Below, piece after piece: positions 52,308 to 59,998 of a DNA stretch of 64,000 nucleotides. Where the stretch lies: positions 1 through 64,000 of the forward strand of contig NZ_MSIF01000006.1 of assembly GCF_001921215.1 (NCBI RefSeq). Reading direction: 5' to 3'. Origin of the DNA: Actinophytocola xinjiangensis. Its GTDB lineage: Bacteria; Actinomycetota; Actinomycetes; Mycobacteriales; Pseudonocardiaceae. The notes under the pieces are model-generated. The model saw only the letters and a program-made list of their open reading frames with translations, was not told the DNA's origin and searched no databases. A program made the position numbers and the translations under genes. Each line of letters begins with the position of its first letter. Position 1 is the stretch's first letter.

Positions 52308-52391
52308 GTCCGAGTGGCGGAATGGCAGACGCGCTAGCTTGAGGTGCTAGTGCCCGACAAGGGCGTGGGGGTTCAAGTCCCCCCTCGGACA
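52308..52391 (+). tRNA. tRNA-Leu (anticodon GAG)
   Basis: Acceptor arms GTCCGAG and CTCGGAC pair perfectly. The anticodon stem CTAGC/GCTAG encloses the loop TTGAGGT, giving anticodon GAG, which reads CUC leucine codons. A long variable arm (TGCCCGACAAGGGCG) marks a class II tRNA, and the T arm is GGGGGTTCAAGTCCCCC. CCA is not encoded. The 3' part is also the end of the facing serine integrase gene, i.e. the element's attachment site. Confidence 0.97.
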
Positions 52392-54124
52392 CGCACACTA
52401 TTCACCCGCATCGAAATCTCAGCGGTGAGTGCCTCCGGCTCATACAGAACTTGCAGGTCAGCCCCTGCGTACAGCTCTGCGAGCCCTTCCCCTGTCGCGT
52501 CGTTGAGCTTGGTCGCGACGTCGCCAAGCATGTCGATCCGCGCTTGGACCTCCGCCGCGTCCATCAGGTTCGGTGCGGGGGCGTTGTCGACCTCAGCTTG
52601 GGCCGCGACCCGTTCGGCTTGCGCGGAGTTGATCACCTCGACCAGCGCCGCCGGATCCACGCCGGCCGTGATGGCTGCCTGGTACTTCCTGAGTCGGCTC
52701 TCGGCATCTGCCAGCCGCTTCCGAGCAGCCTCTCCTCCGTCCCGTCTCTGCGACGCACCCTCCTGGGAGGCCACGAGAGCGGCCACCGTGCGATCCACAT
52801 TGTCACGGTCGAACAGCTCCGCGAACCAGCCGTTCACGGCGTCCCGGATCGTGTCCTCACGCAGATAAACGGCCGGCGGATGAAGAGCCAGAACCGAAGA
52901 TTCCGGCGCGAGCGTGCGCGCGGGGCAGCGGTAGTACATGGCGTGCTTGCGTGGACTGCCTTCCATCTTCCGCGAGCACACCGCACACCTGATCCGGCCT
53001 CGGAACAAGTACGGCCGCTTCACTGGTCGGCCCGTTCGCTCGGTCTTCCGCGCTGTCTGCAACCCGCCGGCCGCCTTCGACCGACGAAGCAACTGAGCTT
53101 GGGTGAAATCCTCAACCGAGATGATCTCCGGGTGGGCCGGGCGCCGTGACCGGACGACCCGCTCCGGTGTGGAGCGGCGGAACCGCACCACGTGTCCGGC
53201 CGCGACGTCGTCCGGGTCCATCAGGACTTCGTGTTTGGTCCACCGTCCGAACACCGCGTAGCCGGTGTAGCGCGGGTTCTCCAGAATCGACCTGATGGTG
53301 CTGCCTTGCCACCCATCGGCGAGCCGGTGCGTGTTCTGCTCAGGCCGACGCGCGGACGGGCAAGGGATACCGTCACGGTTCAGCCCATTCGCAATGGCTC
53401 GGTCACCACGCCCACCCAGGTACTCGGCGAAGATCCGCCGGACAACCTCGGCCGCAGGCTCATCGAGCGCGAGCAGCCGCATTCGGTAGCCCTCCGCCGC
53501 CTTACGCGGATTCGGGTGCGGCCCACCGTCCACCGTCACGTACCCGTATGGCGCTCTGCCTCCCTGGTGCCGGCCCTCGTTGACCACCTGCGCGTCCATC
53601 GCCGCGCGCACCCTGGCTTGGACGTGTTGGCGTTCCGATTCGCTCATCGCGCCGAGCTGGCTCATCAGCATCTTGTGCGAGGGGTTGCGCGGGTCGAACT
53701 TCCCACCCAACTCCGGCACCCACAGATCCACCCCGTAGGCGGCGAACTTCGGAGCGATCAAGGAGAACTGGTTGCCGTACCAGCACCGAGTGCCTTCTCC
53801 CACGACAACACCGGACCACCCACGATCCGGCCGCTTCAACTCAGCCAACAGCCGGCCCGACTCCGGCCGACGCTCCCACGGCACTGACCGCGAGAACCCG
53901 ATATCGAAGAACTCGGCGACGATCTCCCCGCCGCGCGGCTCGACGACGTTCCGCGCGTTGGCGACCTGCCACGCACGTGATGTCGTCGGGTCCTGGTTGT
54001 CCTCGGTCGAGCACCGTCCGAAGAACGCCAACGGACCGACTCCCTCATCGGTCGCGTCAACCACCTGGATACCCATGATCTCGTCCAGCGTCGCCCACGG
54101 ATCACGGCTGATCTCAGCGGTCAT
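52373..54124 (-). CDS. int: Large serine recombinase (integrase)
   Basis: 583 residues. N-terminal resolvase domain with nucleophile Ser39 in FFGRCSTEDNQ, the Arg-rich DIGFSRSVPWERRPE region and a conserved SHKMLMSQLGAMSESER. Then the recombinase domain (GGRAPYGYVTVDGG, AIANGLNRDGIPCPS, STIRSILENPRYTGYAVFG) and a zinc ribbon (RCAVCSRKMEGSPRKHAMYYRCPA), ending in a coiled coil. Such integrases insert an element at one attB site. The stop codon lies inside the T-loop of tRNA-Leu, so the last codons are supplied by the attachment site. Start ATG 54124, overlapped by a small upstream ORF. Confidence 0.93.
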   Translation of the reverse strand: MTAEISRDPWATLDEIMGIQVVDATDEGVGPLAFFGRCSTEDNQDPTTSRAWQVANARNVVEPRGGEIVAEFFDIGFSRSVPWERRPESGRLLAELKRPDRGWSGVVVGEGTRCWYGNQFSLIAPKFAAYGVDLWVPELGGKFDPRNPSHKMLMSQLGAMSESERQHVQARVRAAMDAQVVNEGRHQGGRAPYGYVTVDGGPHPNPRKAAEGYRMRLLALDEPAAEVVRRIFAEYLGGRGDRAIANGLNRDGIPCPSARRPEQNTHRLADGWQGSTIRSILENPRYTGYAVFGRWTKHEVLMDPDDVAAGHVVRFRRSTPERVVRSRRPAHPEIISVEDFTQAQLLRRSKAAGGLQTARKTERTGRPVKRPYLFRGRIRCAVCSRKMEGSPRKHAMYYRCPARTLAPESSVLALHPPAVYLREDTIRDAVNGWFAELFDRDNVDRTVAALVASQEGASQRRDGGEAARKRLADAESRLRKYQAAITAGVDPAALVEVINSAQAERVAAQAEVDNAPAPNLMDAAEVQARIDMLGDVATKLNDATGEGLAELYAGADLQVLYEPEALTAEISMRVNSVRVRGGT

Positions 54125-54248
54125 CTCGCACCTCTTCCCCCGGCCGATCCAGCACCGGCACCTCGGTCAGCTCCACCAGTATCGCAAGTAAGGACGCGGC
54201 TACGCGGGATGTCAGCCGGGGAAGCTCCGCCGGCAGACGCACGATCAC
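54114..54248 (-). CDS. Small ORF overlapping the integrase start
   Basis: 44 residues from GTG 54248 (or 42 from GTG 54242): VIVRLPAELPRLTSRVAASL, then LTEVPVLDRPGEE and RDDR. It overlaps the integrase start by 11 bp, so it would be translationally coupled. The frame goes on upstream to 54494 through the repeat region, but that part is Cys/Asp-rich low-complexity and looks non-coding. I do not recognise a family. Confidence 0.5.
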   Translation of the reverse strand: MIVRLPAELPRLTSRVAASLLAILVELTEVPVLDRPGEEVRDDR

Positions 54249-54261
54249 GCCGTCATGTGCC

Positions 54262-54277
54262 GAGCTGATTTCAGTTC
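54262..54277. promoter_or_regulatory. Operator-like copy upstream of int
   Basis: GAGCTGATTTCAGTTC, an imperfect palindrome differing at two positions from GAGCTAATTTCAGCTC at 59354-59369 before xis. It lies just upstream of the small ORF and int. Confidence 0.6.
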
Positions 54278-54352
54278 TCCTGGGCCTCCTACCCGTGACG
54301 GCACGCCCATGACGTCCCAGTCCGGGCGCGAGCGAGCGGGTTTCTGGCCGGT

Positions 54353-54495
54353 TGTGACGGCAATCGCGGATACCGTCACAGCTGTCACAACCACTGTTTT
54401 CGCAGCTCACGCTATCTTTGTTGCTGTCACAGTCGCTGTGACGGCAAGACGGCATCGAACGTCCGTTGTGACGGCATTCGGGCTGTGCTGTCACA
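54353..54495. repeat. Cluster of TGTGAC/GTCACA repeats, candidate clt/oriT
   Basis: Seven copies of an 8-bp motif in 143 bp: TGTGACGG at 54353, 54437 and 54467 (each followed by CA); its complement CCGTCACA at 54373; CTGTCACA at 54382, 54424 and 54488. The copies at 54424 and 54437 form a hairpin with loop TCG. The cluster begins at the stop codon of the FtsK-like tra gene. Streptomyces TraB-type translocases recognise short repeats in a clt locus near tra; this position and repeat size fit, but the motif itself is not one I recognise. Confidence 0.7.
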
Positions 54496-54950
54496 GGGCA
54501 CCGCCAAGATCGCGCACGTCATCGGCCGCCGTGAACAGGTCAGCCGTGAGGTAGCCACGGGCCTGCCTCACCCGGCCGTCCTCGGAGGTGACGCGCTCTC
54601 GTGTCGACCGGCAGCCCAGTTCGGCGAGTCGCCGGCCGAGCCACGCTGGGTCGAAGTCGAGCAGCTCCGCAAGATCGGCGTTGGAGACGAACTCCGGTGC
54701 CTCATCACCCAGCTCATCGAGGTGGTCAACAACGCTGGCCAATGGATCAGGTACGCCAGCCGACCGCGCCGGTTGAGGCGCGGCACCCGTCCCGATCGCC
54801 CGAACCGCCGCCGAGTGGTCGAGCGCGGGCACCTGTTCGTCACCGGCCGCCTGTCCGCTGAGCGTGCCCTCGGCCTCCCGCAGTGCCCGCCCGCGCTGGC
54901 AGATGACCTGCCAGTCCTCGTTCGGCATGTAGTACGTCCGAACCGTCAGC

Positions 54951-54956
54951 GCTAGC
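54951..54956. repeat. Target-site duplication of the IS, left copy
   Basis: GCTAGC directly before the left terminal inverted repeat; identical to 56069-56074. It fits the NCTAGN target preference known for IS481. Confidence 0.9.
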
Positions 54957-56068
54957 TGTATTGCCCCGGGAGGTTGTGAACTCGGGGACACGTGATCGGA
55001 TGATCTTGGAATGAGGAGGGCCTCCGGGTTCGGTGTGGATTGCGACATCTGCACCGGTGACCCAGGAGGCCCTCATTCCTCACGCTAACGCACCCCTGAC
55101 CGAGTTGGGCAGGCTGCGCCTGGCCCGGTGTGTCGTGGATGACGGTTGGCCGCTGCGTCAGGCCGCGGACCGTTTCCAGGTCTCGGTCAGCACGGCGAAA
55201 CGATGGGCCGACCGCTACCGCGTCGAGGGCTCGGCGGGCATGGTCGACCGGTCTTCACGCCCGCGTACCAGCCCTCTCAGGACCCCGACACGGACCGAAC
55301 GGCGGATCGTCAAGGTCCGGTTGGCCCGCCGCTGGGGTCCCGCCCGCATCGCCTACCTGCTCGGCCTGAACCCAGCCACGGCGCATCGGGTGCTGGTCCG
55401 CTACGGCCTGGCCCGGCTCGCGCATCTGGACCGGGCCACCAGCCAGCCGATCCGCCGCTACGAACGTGACGCCCCCGGCGATCTGGTCCATGTCGACATC
55501 AAGAAGCTGGGCAACATCCCCGACGGCGGCGGCCACAAGATCCATGGCCGCGCTGTCGGTGGCCGCAACAGCTCGGCCCACCGCGACCTCGCCCGTCCCC
55601 GCAAGATCGGTGGCCGCCCGAACCTGGGCTACAGCTACCTGCACAACGCCGTCGACGACCACTCACGACTGGCCTACACCGAAATCCTGCCCGACGAGAC
55701 CAAGGAAACCGCCGCCGCGTTCTGGACCCGAGCCCAAACCTTCTTCCACACCAACGGAATCACCGTCGCACGCGTGCTCACCGACAACGGATCCTGCTAC
55801 CGCTCACGGCTATGGCGCAACACCCTCACCGACGCCGGGATCACCCACAAACGCACCCGCCCCTACCGGCCCCAAACCAACGGCAAGGTCGAACGGTTCA
55901 ACCGCACCCTGCTCGACGAATGGGCATACGCCCACCCCTACAAAACCGAGACCGAACGACGCCAAGCCCTCCCACGATGGCTACACACCTACAATCACCA
56001 CCGCGGCCACACCGCACTCGGCGGCCTACCACCCGCCAGCCGCGTTCCCAACCTCACGGGTCAGTACA
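54957..56068 (+). mobile_element. IS481-family insertion sequence, 1112 bp
   Basis: The ends are imperfect inverted repeats: left TGTATTGCCCCGGGAGGTTG, right (complement) TGTACTGACCCGTGAGGTTG, both continuing to GAAC. It is flanked by 6-bp GCTAGC duplications and carries one DDE transposase gene. It splits the tra gene of the host element, so it arrived after the element. Confidence 0.95.
55008..55079 (+). promoter_or_regulatory. Hairpin in the transposase leader covering the ribosome binding site
   Basis: GGAATGAGG-AGG-GCCTCC at 55008-55025 pairs with GGAGGCCCTCATTCC at 55065-55079, leaving a 3-nt bulge. The second arm contains a GGAGG sequence before the point where homologous transposases begin. 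A transcript entering from outside would fold and hide that site, as in other IS elements that block read-through expression. Confidence 0.5.
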
Positions 56069-56073
56069 GCTAG
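55033..56073 (+). CDS. IS481-family DDE transposase
   Basis: Up to 346 residues. N-terminal HTH (DGWPLRQAADRFQVSVSTAKRWADRY), then the catalytic triad: Asp in LVHVDIKKLGNIPDGGG, Asp in VLTDNGSCY, Glu in GKVERFNRTLLDEW. The true start is uncertain: GTG 55033 or GTG 55057; homologues begin near PHANAPLT, where GGAGG is followed five bases later by an ATT codon. The stop TAG (56071-56073) is not in the IS; it is made by the target sequence GCTAGC. Appears intact. Confidence 0.9.
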   Translation: MWIATSAPVTQEALIPHANAPLTELGRLRLARCVVDDGWPLRQAADRFQVSVSTAKRWADRYRVEGSAGMVDRSSRPRTSPLRTPTRTERRIVKVRLARRWGPARIAYLLGLNPATAHRVLVRYGLARLAHLDRATSQPIRRYERDAPGDLVHVDIKKLGNIPDGGGHKIHGRAVGGRNSSAHRDLARPRKIGGRPNLGYSYLHNAVDDHSRLAYTEILPDETKETAAAFWTRAQTFFHTNGITVARVLTDNGSCYRSRLWRNTLTDAGITHKRTRPYRPQTNGKVERFNRTLLDEWAYAHPYKTETERRQALPRWLHTYNHHRGHTALGGLPPASRVPNLTGQYS

Positions 56074-56074
56074 C
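56069..56074. repeat. Target-site duplication of the IS, right copy
   Basis: GCTAGC, identical to 54951-54956; provides the stop codon of the transposase and is part of the interrupted tra codons (GTG CTA GC). Confidence 0.9.
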
Positions 56075-57754
56075 ACGTCGGCGCCGGCTTGCGTGTCGCC
56101 GTCCGGCCGAAGGATGCCGACACCCTTGTGCGAAGCCAGCAGACGACTGCTGTCGTACCCACGGGTGTTCATCTGCTCCCCGAGCACGATGTTCGAGTCC
56201 CGCCAGTCCATCACCCGCAACGCGAACCGCGACCCAACACCGCCCGAAGCCCACTCGGAATCGTCTTCGAATCCGGCCGCTGCGTGGCCAACACCAACAC
56301 GATCCCGGCAGCCGGCCCCTTCTTGGCCAGCCACGTCAGCAGTTCCCCGACGTACTCCCCCGCCGCCAGTCGCTTGCCCTGCACGTCGACCGGCGTCCGG
56401 TCCTCCAACGGCACCTGCACCTCATCGACGAACACCGCCGTGACCGGCATGTCCAGCGCCCTGTCACGCGACATCGCCGGCGTGACCTTCGACTCCGGAC
56501 ACGTCACGTCGTCCAACTCCCGCATCCGCCGATACCGCCCCTGCACCTCGGCCACCAGCTCAACCAGCCACCCCACCAGCTCCACCACGTGCGCCGACTC
56601 GTCACCCGACATGAACCGATACGCCACCTGACCCGCCGCGTCCCAGTCCTTCCCCGCCTTGAAGTCCGCCACATACAGCCGCGTGTACGGGTCGAGCACG
56701 AGCCCTGCCGCCGCCAGCCGAGCAGCGAAGGTCTTCCCCTGCCGTGGAATCGCCCCCACCAGCAACGACGTCCACACCAACGGCAGATCGATCCGCCGGT
56801 CCCGGGCGTCCCGCCCGAACGGCACCGGCCGCCACGCGTCCCACCGCTCCGCCCTCAACAACGGCGTCCGAAGTGGAGGCGACGCGTACGGGTCCGAGTC
56901 AGCCACCCACATCGACACCCGCCCGGCGTGCCCGCCGTTCCCCCGGACCCGCTCCACGATCAACTGCACCTCATCGACCGCCAACGCGGACGCCAACGCC
57001 TCACGATGCTTGATCACATCCGCCGCCTTGCGCGTCGCCGGCAGGTCGACAGTTACCGCCCACCCGTCACCGACCCGCGTAGCCCGCTCGACAAGCCGAA
57101 GCGTCTCGTCCTTCCCGATCAGCTTCGCGTCCCGGAACGCGTCCACCAGCACCTGAGGGTCCATCGTCCAGGTCAACGTGCGCGGCCCAGCCAACACCGC
57201 CTTACGCCCAGGACTCCCCTCCCGCCGCCGACCCAGCACCGCGAGAGCCACCGCCCCGGCCGCGACCGTGAACCACAACCAGCCCCGCCCATGGACCAGG
57301 TCCACCAACGCCAGCCCAAGCCCGGCGACCACGACAACAGCACCCGTGACCCGCCACCGGAACAGCGTCAGCGCCCGAATATCAGCGAACTTGTCCGCCA
57401 GCTTCTCGGACTGCTCCGCGGCCTCCCGAAAGTCCTGAACGGTCACCCACCGCCGCCACCACCGAACCCCGGCGACCACGCCACGCACCACCGCCCCGAC
57501 GAACCGATCGGGTGCCCGCACCACAGCAACCGCCAGATCCTTCAACGCCTGAACAGCCTGCCGCCGACTCTTCAACCACACCGGCACCCGCGCCGACCGC
57601 AGCCACCACGACGCGAACCACCCCAACCGAGGCGAGCAGTAACGAGCCTCCTCGACCAACTCCCCGTCAAGCACCGGATCACCAGGCACGACCTCCCGCG
57701 ATCCCGCCGGCACCGGCAACGACTCGTGGCTGTTCATGGACGATTCATGAACGC

Positions 57755-58492
57755 TCACCGCCGACCACCAACCTCATCGGCAAGAGCCCGAGCCACCCGA
57801 GGCGCCAACCCACGCGAACACCCGGTGACCTCACGCACCCAACTCGCCGAGATCACCACCTCGGACGACCACGCCTCCCGAGCCTCACCGAGGTAGTCCG
57901 CGAACAGCTTCCGCCGCCCAGCCAGCTCCGCCCCACGAGGCCCACGCCCGCCGGCCTCGGCATGAGCCACCGCAACAGCCTCACTCAACTTGTCCCGCAG
58001 ATCCGTGATCGCCTCGGCCGCCACGAACACCACCAACGGCGGCACCAAGTGCAGCACGATCGCCGACGGCGACCCGGCGGCGTACGACGTCCACGTGTTC
58101 ATCACGTACGTAGCCGTCAAGGTCAACCACTTCGCCCGCCGAACCCACGGCCCCGTCCGCACCCGGTACCGAGCCGTCACCTGCTCCGCCCGCAGAATCG
58201 CGATCAAGATCAACGACACGGTTGGATCAAGCACCCACGCCGCCAACCAGGCCAACGACCACACCGGACTATCAGCCGACGCGAACACCTGAACGTTCGT
58301 CATCGTGAACGCCAACCCGAGCCCGATCCCGGTCCAACACATCCAGTCCACCTGCGACCGAACCCGCTCGATCCGCAACGCCACCACATCCGGATGCGTC
58401 AGATACGCCCGTACCTCGGCAGCCTCGGCCGCGTCCTGGGCGAGCCGCTGCGCACTGGTCAACGGCACATGCCGCGCGTCCCGCGTGCTCAT
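57755..58492 (-). CDS. DUF2637-like membrane protein of the transfer operon
   Basis: 245 residues. Four hydrophobic segments (WMCWTGIGLGLAFTMTNVQVF, WSLAWLAAWVLDPTVSLILIAI, AKWLTLTATYVMNTWTS, VLHLVPPLVVFVAAEAI) followed by a soluble C-terminus with a predicted HTH-like end (SASWVREVTGCSRGLAPRVARAL). The pattern resembles DUF2637/SpdB-type proteins that accompany FtsK-like tra genes in actinomycete elements and influence spread in the recipient mycelium. It overlaps tra by 4 bp (ATGA) and the next gene upstream likewise. Confidence 0.7.
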   Translation of the reverse strand: MSTRDARHVPLTSAQRLAQDAAEAAEVRAYLTHPDVVALRIERVRSQVDWMCWTGIGLGLAFTMTNVQVFASADSPVWSLAWLAAWVLDPTVSLILIAILRAEQVTARYRVRTGPWVRRAKWLTLTATYVMNTWTSYAAGSPSAIVLHLVPPLVVFVAAEAITDLRDKLSEAVAVAHAEAGGRGPRGAELAGRRKLFADYLGEAREAWSSEVVISASWVREVTGCSRGLAPRVARALADEVGGRR

Positions 58493-58812
58493 CGCCGCTC
58501 ACCCCGCCGCCGGTCCACCGTCACGGTCAACGCCCGAGTGAGCACGTACGACGCGAACAGCGCCGGCAACCCCAACACCGCCAGCACCAGCCACTTACCC
58601 GCCGACGGGTGACTGATCACCAGCCACTGAACCCCCACGATCAGCCCGGCCGTGAACAGCACCCGGCCACCGAGCGAGAACAACCGCGCCCCCGACCGAG
58701 CCGCGTTCGCCGCCGCCCGAGCCCGCCGAGCACCCGCCCGCCACACCCACAACAGCGAGACCAGCACACCCACACCCGCGAGCAACTCCGTGTAAGTCAG
58801 GTCGAACGTCAT
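58489..58812 (-). CDS. Small membrane protein of the transfer operon
   Basis: 107 residues with three hydrophobic segments (LLAGVGVLVSLLWVW, GGRVLFTAGLIVGVQWLVI, WLVLAVLGLPALFASYVL) and an Arg/Ala-rich linker. Start 58812 sits in the ATGA overlap with the WhiB-like gene, which decides it against the longer frame. Role unknown; its place suggests a spread (Spd) protein. Confidence 0.75.
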   Translation of the reverse strand: MTFDLTYTELLAGVGVLVSLLWVWRAGARRARAAANAARSGARLFSLGGRVLFTAGLIVGVQWLVISHPSAGKWLVLAVLGLPALFASYVLTRALTVTVDRRRGERR

Positions 58813-59129
58813 CGCGCCCGCCCTTCCCGCCGAGCGCGCCACACCAGGTAGAGCGCCCGCAGGTCCTCCGCCGGCAGCGCACCCCACACACCCAACGACC
58901 GGCCCTTCGACGTACGCAACTCCAGCTCCAGGCACGCCAACCGCTCGGAACAACCGGCACAGATCCGCGCCGCCACCTCCCGATCGGTCAGCCCCGCCCA
59001 GCCCGGCTCAAGCTCGTTCTCGTACAGCCACGCACACGTCCCGTCCCGGGTCACGATCTCCCACAGCACCTGGTCAGGAACCTGTTCGAACCGATCGAGC
59101 CGAGCAGCCAACTCCTCAAAGTCGATCAA
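58809..59129 (-). CDS. WhiB-family transcriptional regulator
   Basis: 106 residues. Four Cys in WhiB spacing: Cys32 (DGTCAWL), Cys57 and Cys60 (CAGC), Cys66 (ERLAC), binding a [4Fe-4S] cluster; then the turn GVWG at 80-83 and a basic tail. WhiB proteins act with the primary sigma factor. An element-borne copy inside the transfer operon may tie transfer to redox or developmental state. Overlaps both neighbours by 4 bp. ATG start. Confidence 0.9.
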   Translation of the reverse strand: MIDFEELAARLDRFEQVPDQVLWEIVTRDGTCAWLYENELEPGWAGLTDREVAARICAGCSERLACLELELRTSKGRSLGVWGALPAEDLRALYLVWRARREGRAR

Positions 59130-59329
59130 GGTCGGTCACCCCCGACCGGCTCACCGAGCAGCCGCCTGACCACGTGGCCCGGCACAACCAGCCGACCGCG
59201 ACGCGAGACCGCCGGGATGGACCCGACCCGGACACCCCGGCTCACGACCGACTCAGGGACACCGAGCAGCCAAGCGGCCTCCCGTACCCCGTAGAACTCA
59301 CGCCCGGAATCGGGCACAGCAGCATTCAT
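59126..59329 (-). CDS. xis: Excisionase-like HTH protein
   Basis: 67 residues. A MerR/AlpA-type winged helix: EFYGVREAAWLLGVPESVVSR, then VSRRGRLVVPGHVVRRLLG, the usual form of Xis in actinomycete elements. It would direct the integrase toward excision. First gene of the minus-strand operon xis-whiB-like-membrane proteins-tra, with all joints overlapping by 4 bp. The upstream region holds the operator repeats. Confidence 0.8.
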   Translation of the reverse strand: MNAAVPDSGREFYGVREAAWLLGVPESVVSRGVRVGSIPAVSRRGRLVVPGHVVRRLLGEPVGGDRP

Positions 59330-59353
59330 CAGGAAAGTCCTTAAAGGCGCGAA

Positions 59354-59388
59354 GAGCTAATTTCAGCTCTCAATTGATAATTTCAGCT
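59354..59388. promoter_or_regulatory. Operator region upstream of xis
   Basis: TAATTTCAGCT occurs at 59358-59368 and 59378-59388, exactly 20 bp apart (two helical turns). The first is within the palindrome GAGCTAATTTCAGCTC (59354-59369), which recurs before int. AT-rich, 25 bp upstream of xis. A weaker relative (CCGCTAATGTCAGCGC, 59458-59473) precedes the XRE-type gene. Confidence 0.65.
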
Positions 59389-59496
59389 TGCCGAACGACA
59401 GATCTGTCCGGCCGCGACGCGAAACGCGCGGTTACTACCCCGTGGAATCAGCCAAAGCCGCTAATGTCAGCGCTGAGGCGGAGCGCGGAGGAATAG

Positions 59497-59880
59497 GTGT
59501 CGGAGGACTGGGCGGCAGTCGCCAAGGCGATCAACGAGCGCGTGAACGAGCTGGGCTGGCGCCAACGCGAACTCGCCGAACGCTCCCGCGTCTCCCAGGC
59601 GATCGTCCGCGAGCTGCAACACCACACCGTCGAACGTCGCCGCAGCACCAGGACCCTCGAGTCCCTCTCCGTGACCCTCGGCTGGCACCCCCAGCACCTG
59701 GACGCCGTCCTGCACGGCCGCCGCCCACCCGAGGTCAACGAGCCCATCACCGACCAGGGCGACACCCTCTGGTCCCGCCTGGACGCTCTCGAACAGCGCC
59801 TCGAAGAGATCACCGAGCGCCTCGACGACCTCAAGTCCGGCATGACCACGGTCATCGACAACGTCCGGCCCGGTAAGTAG
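59497..59880 (+). CDS. XRE-type HTH regulator with coiled-coil tail
   Basis: 127 residues. N-terminal lambda-repressor-like HTH (NELGWRQRELAERSRVSQAIVRELQ), followed by LESLSVTLGWHPQHLDAVL, a common form of actinobacterial XRE proteins; then a heptad-rich tail (LWSRLDALEQRLEEITERLDDL). GTG start with GGAGGA at the right distance. Divergent from xis; a natural candidate for the repressor that binds the shared operators. Confidence 0.85.
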   Translation: MSEDWAAVAKAINERVNELGWRQRELAERSRVSQAIVRELQHHTVERRRSTRTLESLSVTLGWHPQHLDAVLHGRRPPEVNEPITDQGDTLWSRLDALEQRLEEITERLDDLKSGMTTVIDNVRPGK

Positions 59881-59998
59881 GCGGTTGTTGTTTTCCATGC
59901 CGTCAATTCCACGCCGGATTCACCGGGCAACCCATGACCAAGCGACGCACAACCAGTGCGGAACCGATGCGTAACAAGACAACGGGGGTCAGCAAGGC

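Larger units (their letters stand above)
54491..57758 (-). pseudogene. FtsK/SpoIIIE-type transfer protein (tra), broken by IS and frameshift
   Basis: The 5' part (57758 down to about 56233) encodes two or more transmembrane segments and the motor domain: Walker A LVGAIPRQGKTFAARL and Walker B VTAVFVDEVQ. Near 56232-56235 one base is missing; LATQRPDSKTIPSG continues in the next frame as VGSRFALRVMDWRDS. At 56069 the IS481-family element interrupts. The rest resumes at 54950 (VRTYYMPNEDWQVICQRGRALREA). Removing 1112 bp plus one 6-bp repeat and restoring one base gives 2151 bp, 716 codons and a stop. Such proteins pump double-stranded DNA in actinomycete conjugation; this copy must be inactive. 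Confidence 0.92.

Noticed and set aside
54249-54494. Cys/Asp-rich coding extension of the small ORF before int
   Set aside because: The apparent Cys and Asp pattern comes from translating the TGTGAC/GTCACA repeats; the region is better read as a repeat locus.
54491-55054. Separate 187-residue gene next to the integrase
   Set aside because: Its first part is IS DNA; the rest continues the broken tra reading frame exactly across the target duplication.
56026-56334. Separate 102-residue gene
   Set aside because: It is the frame-shifted continuation of tra (VGSRFALRVMDW) running into the IS end.
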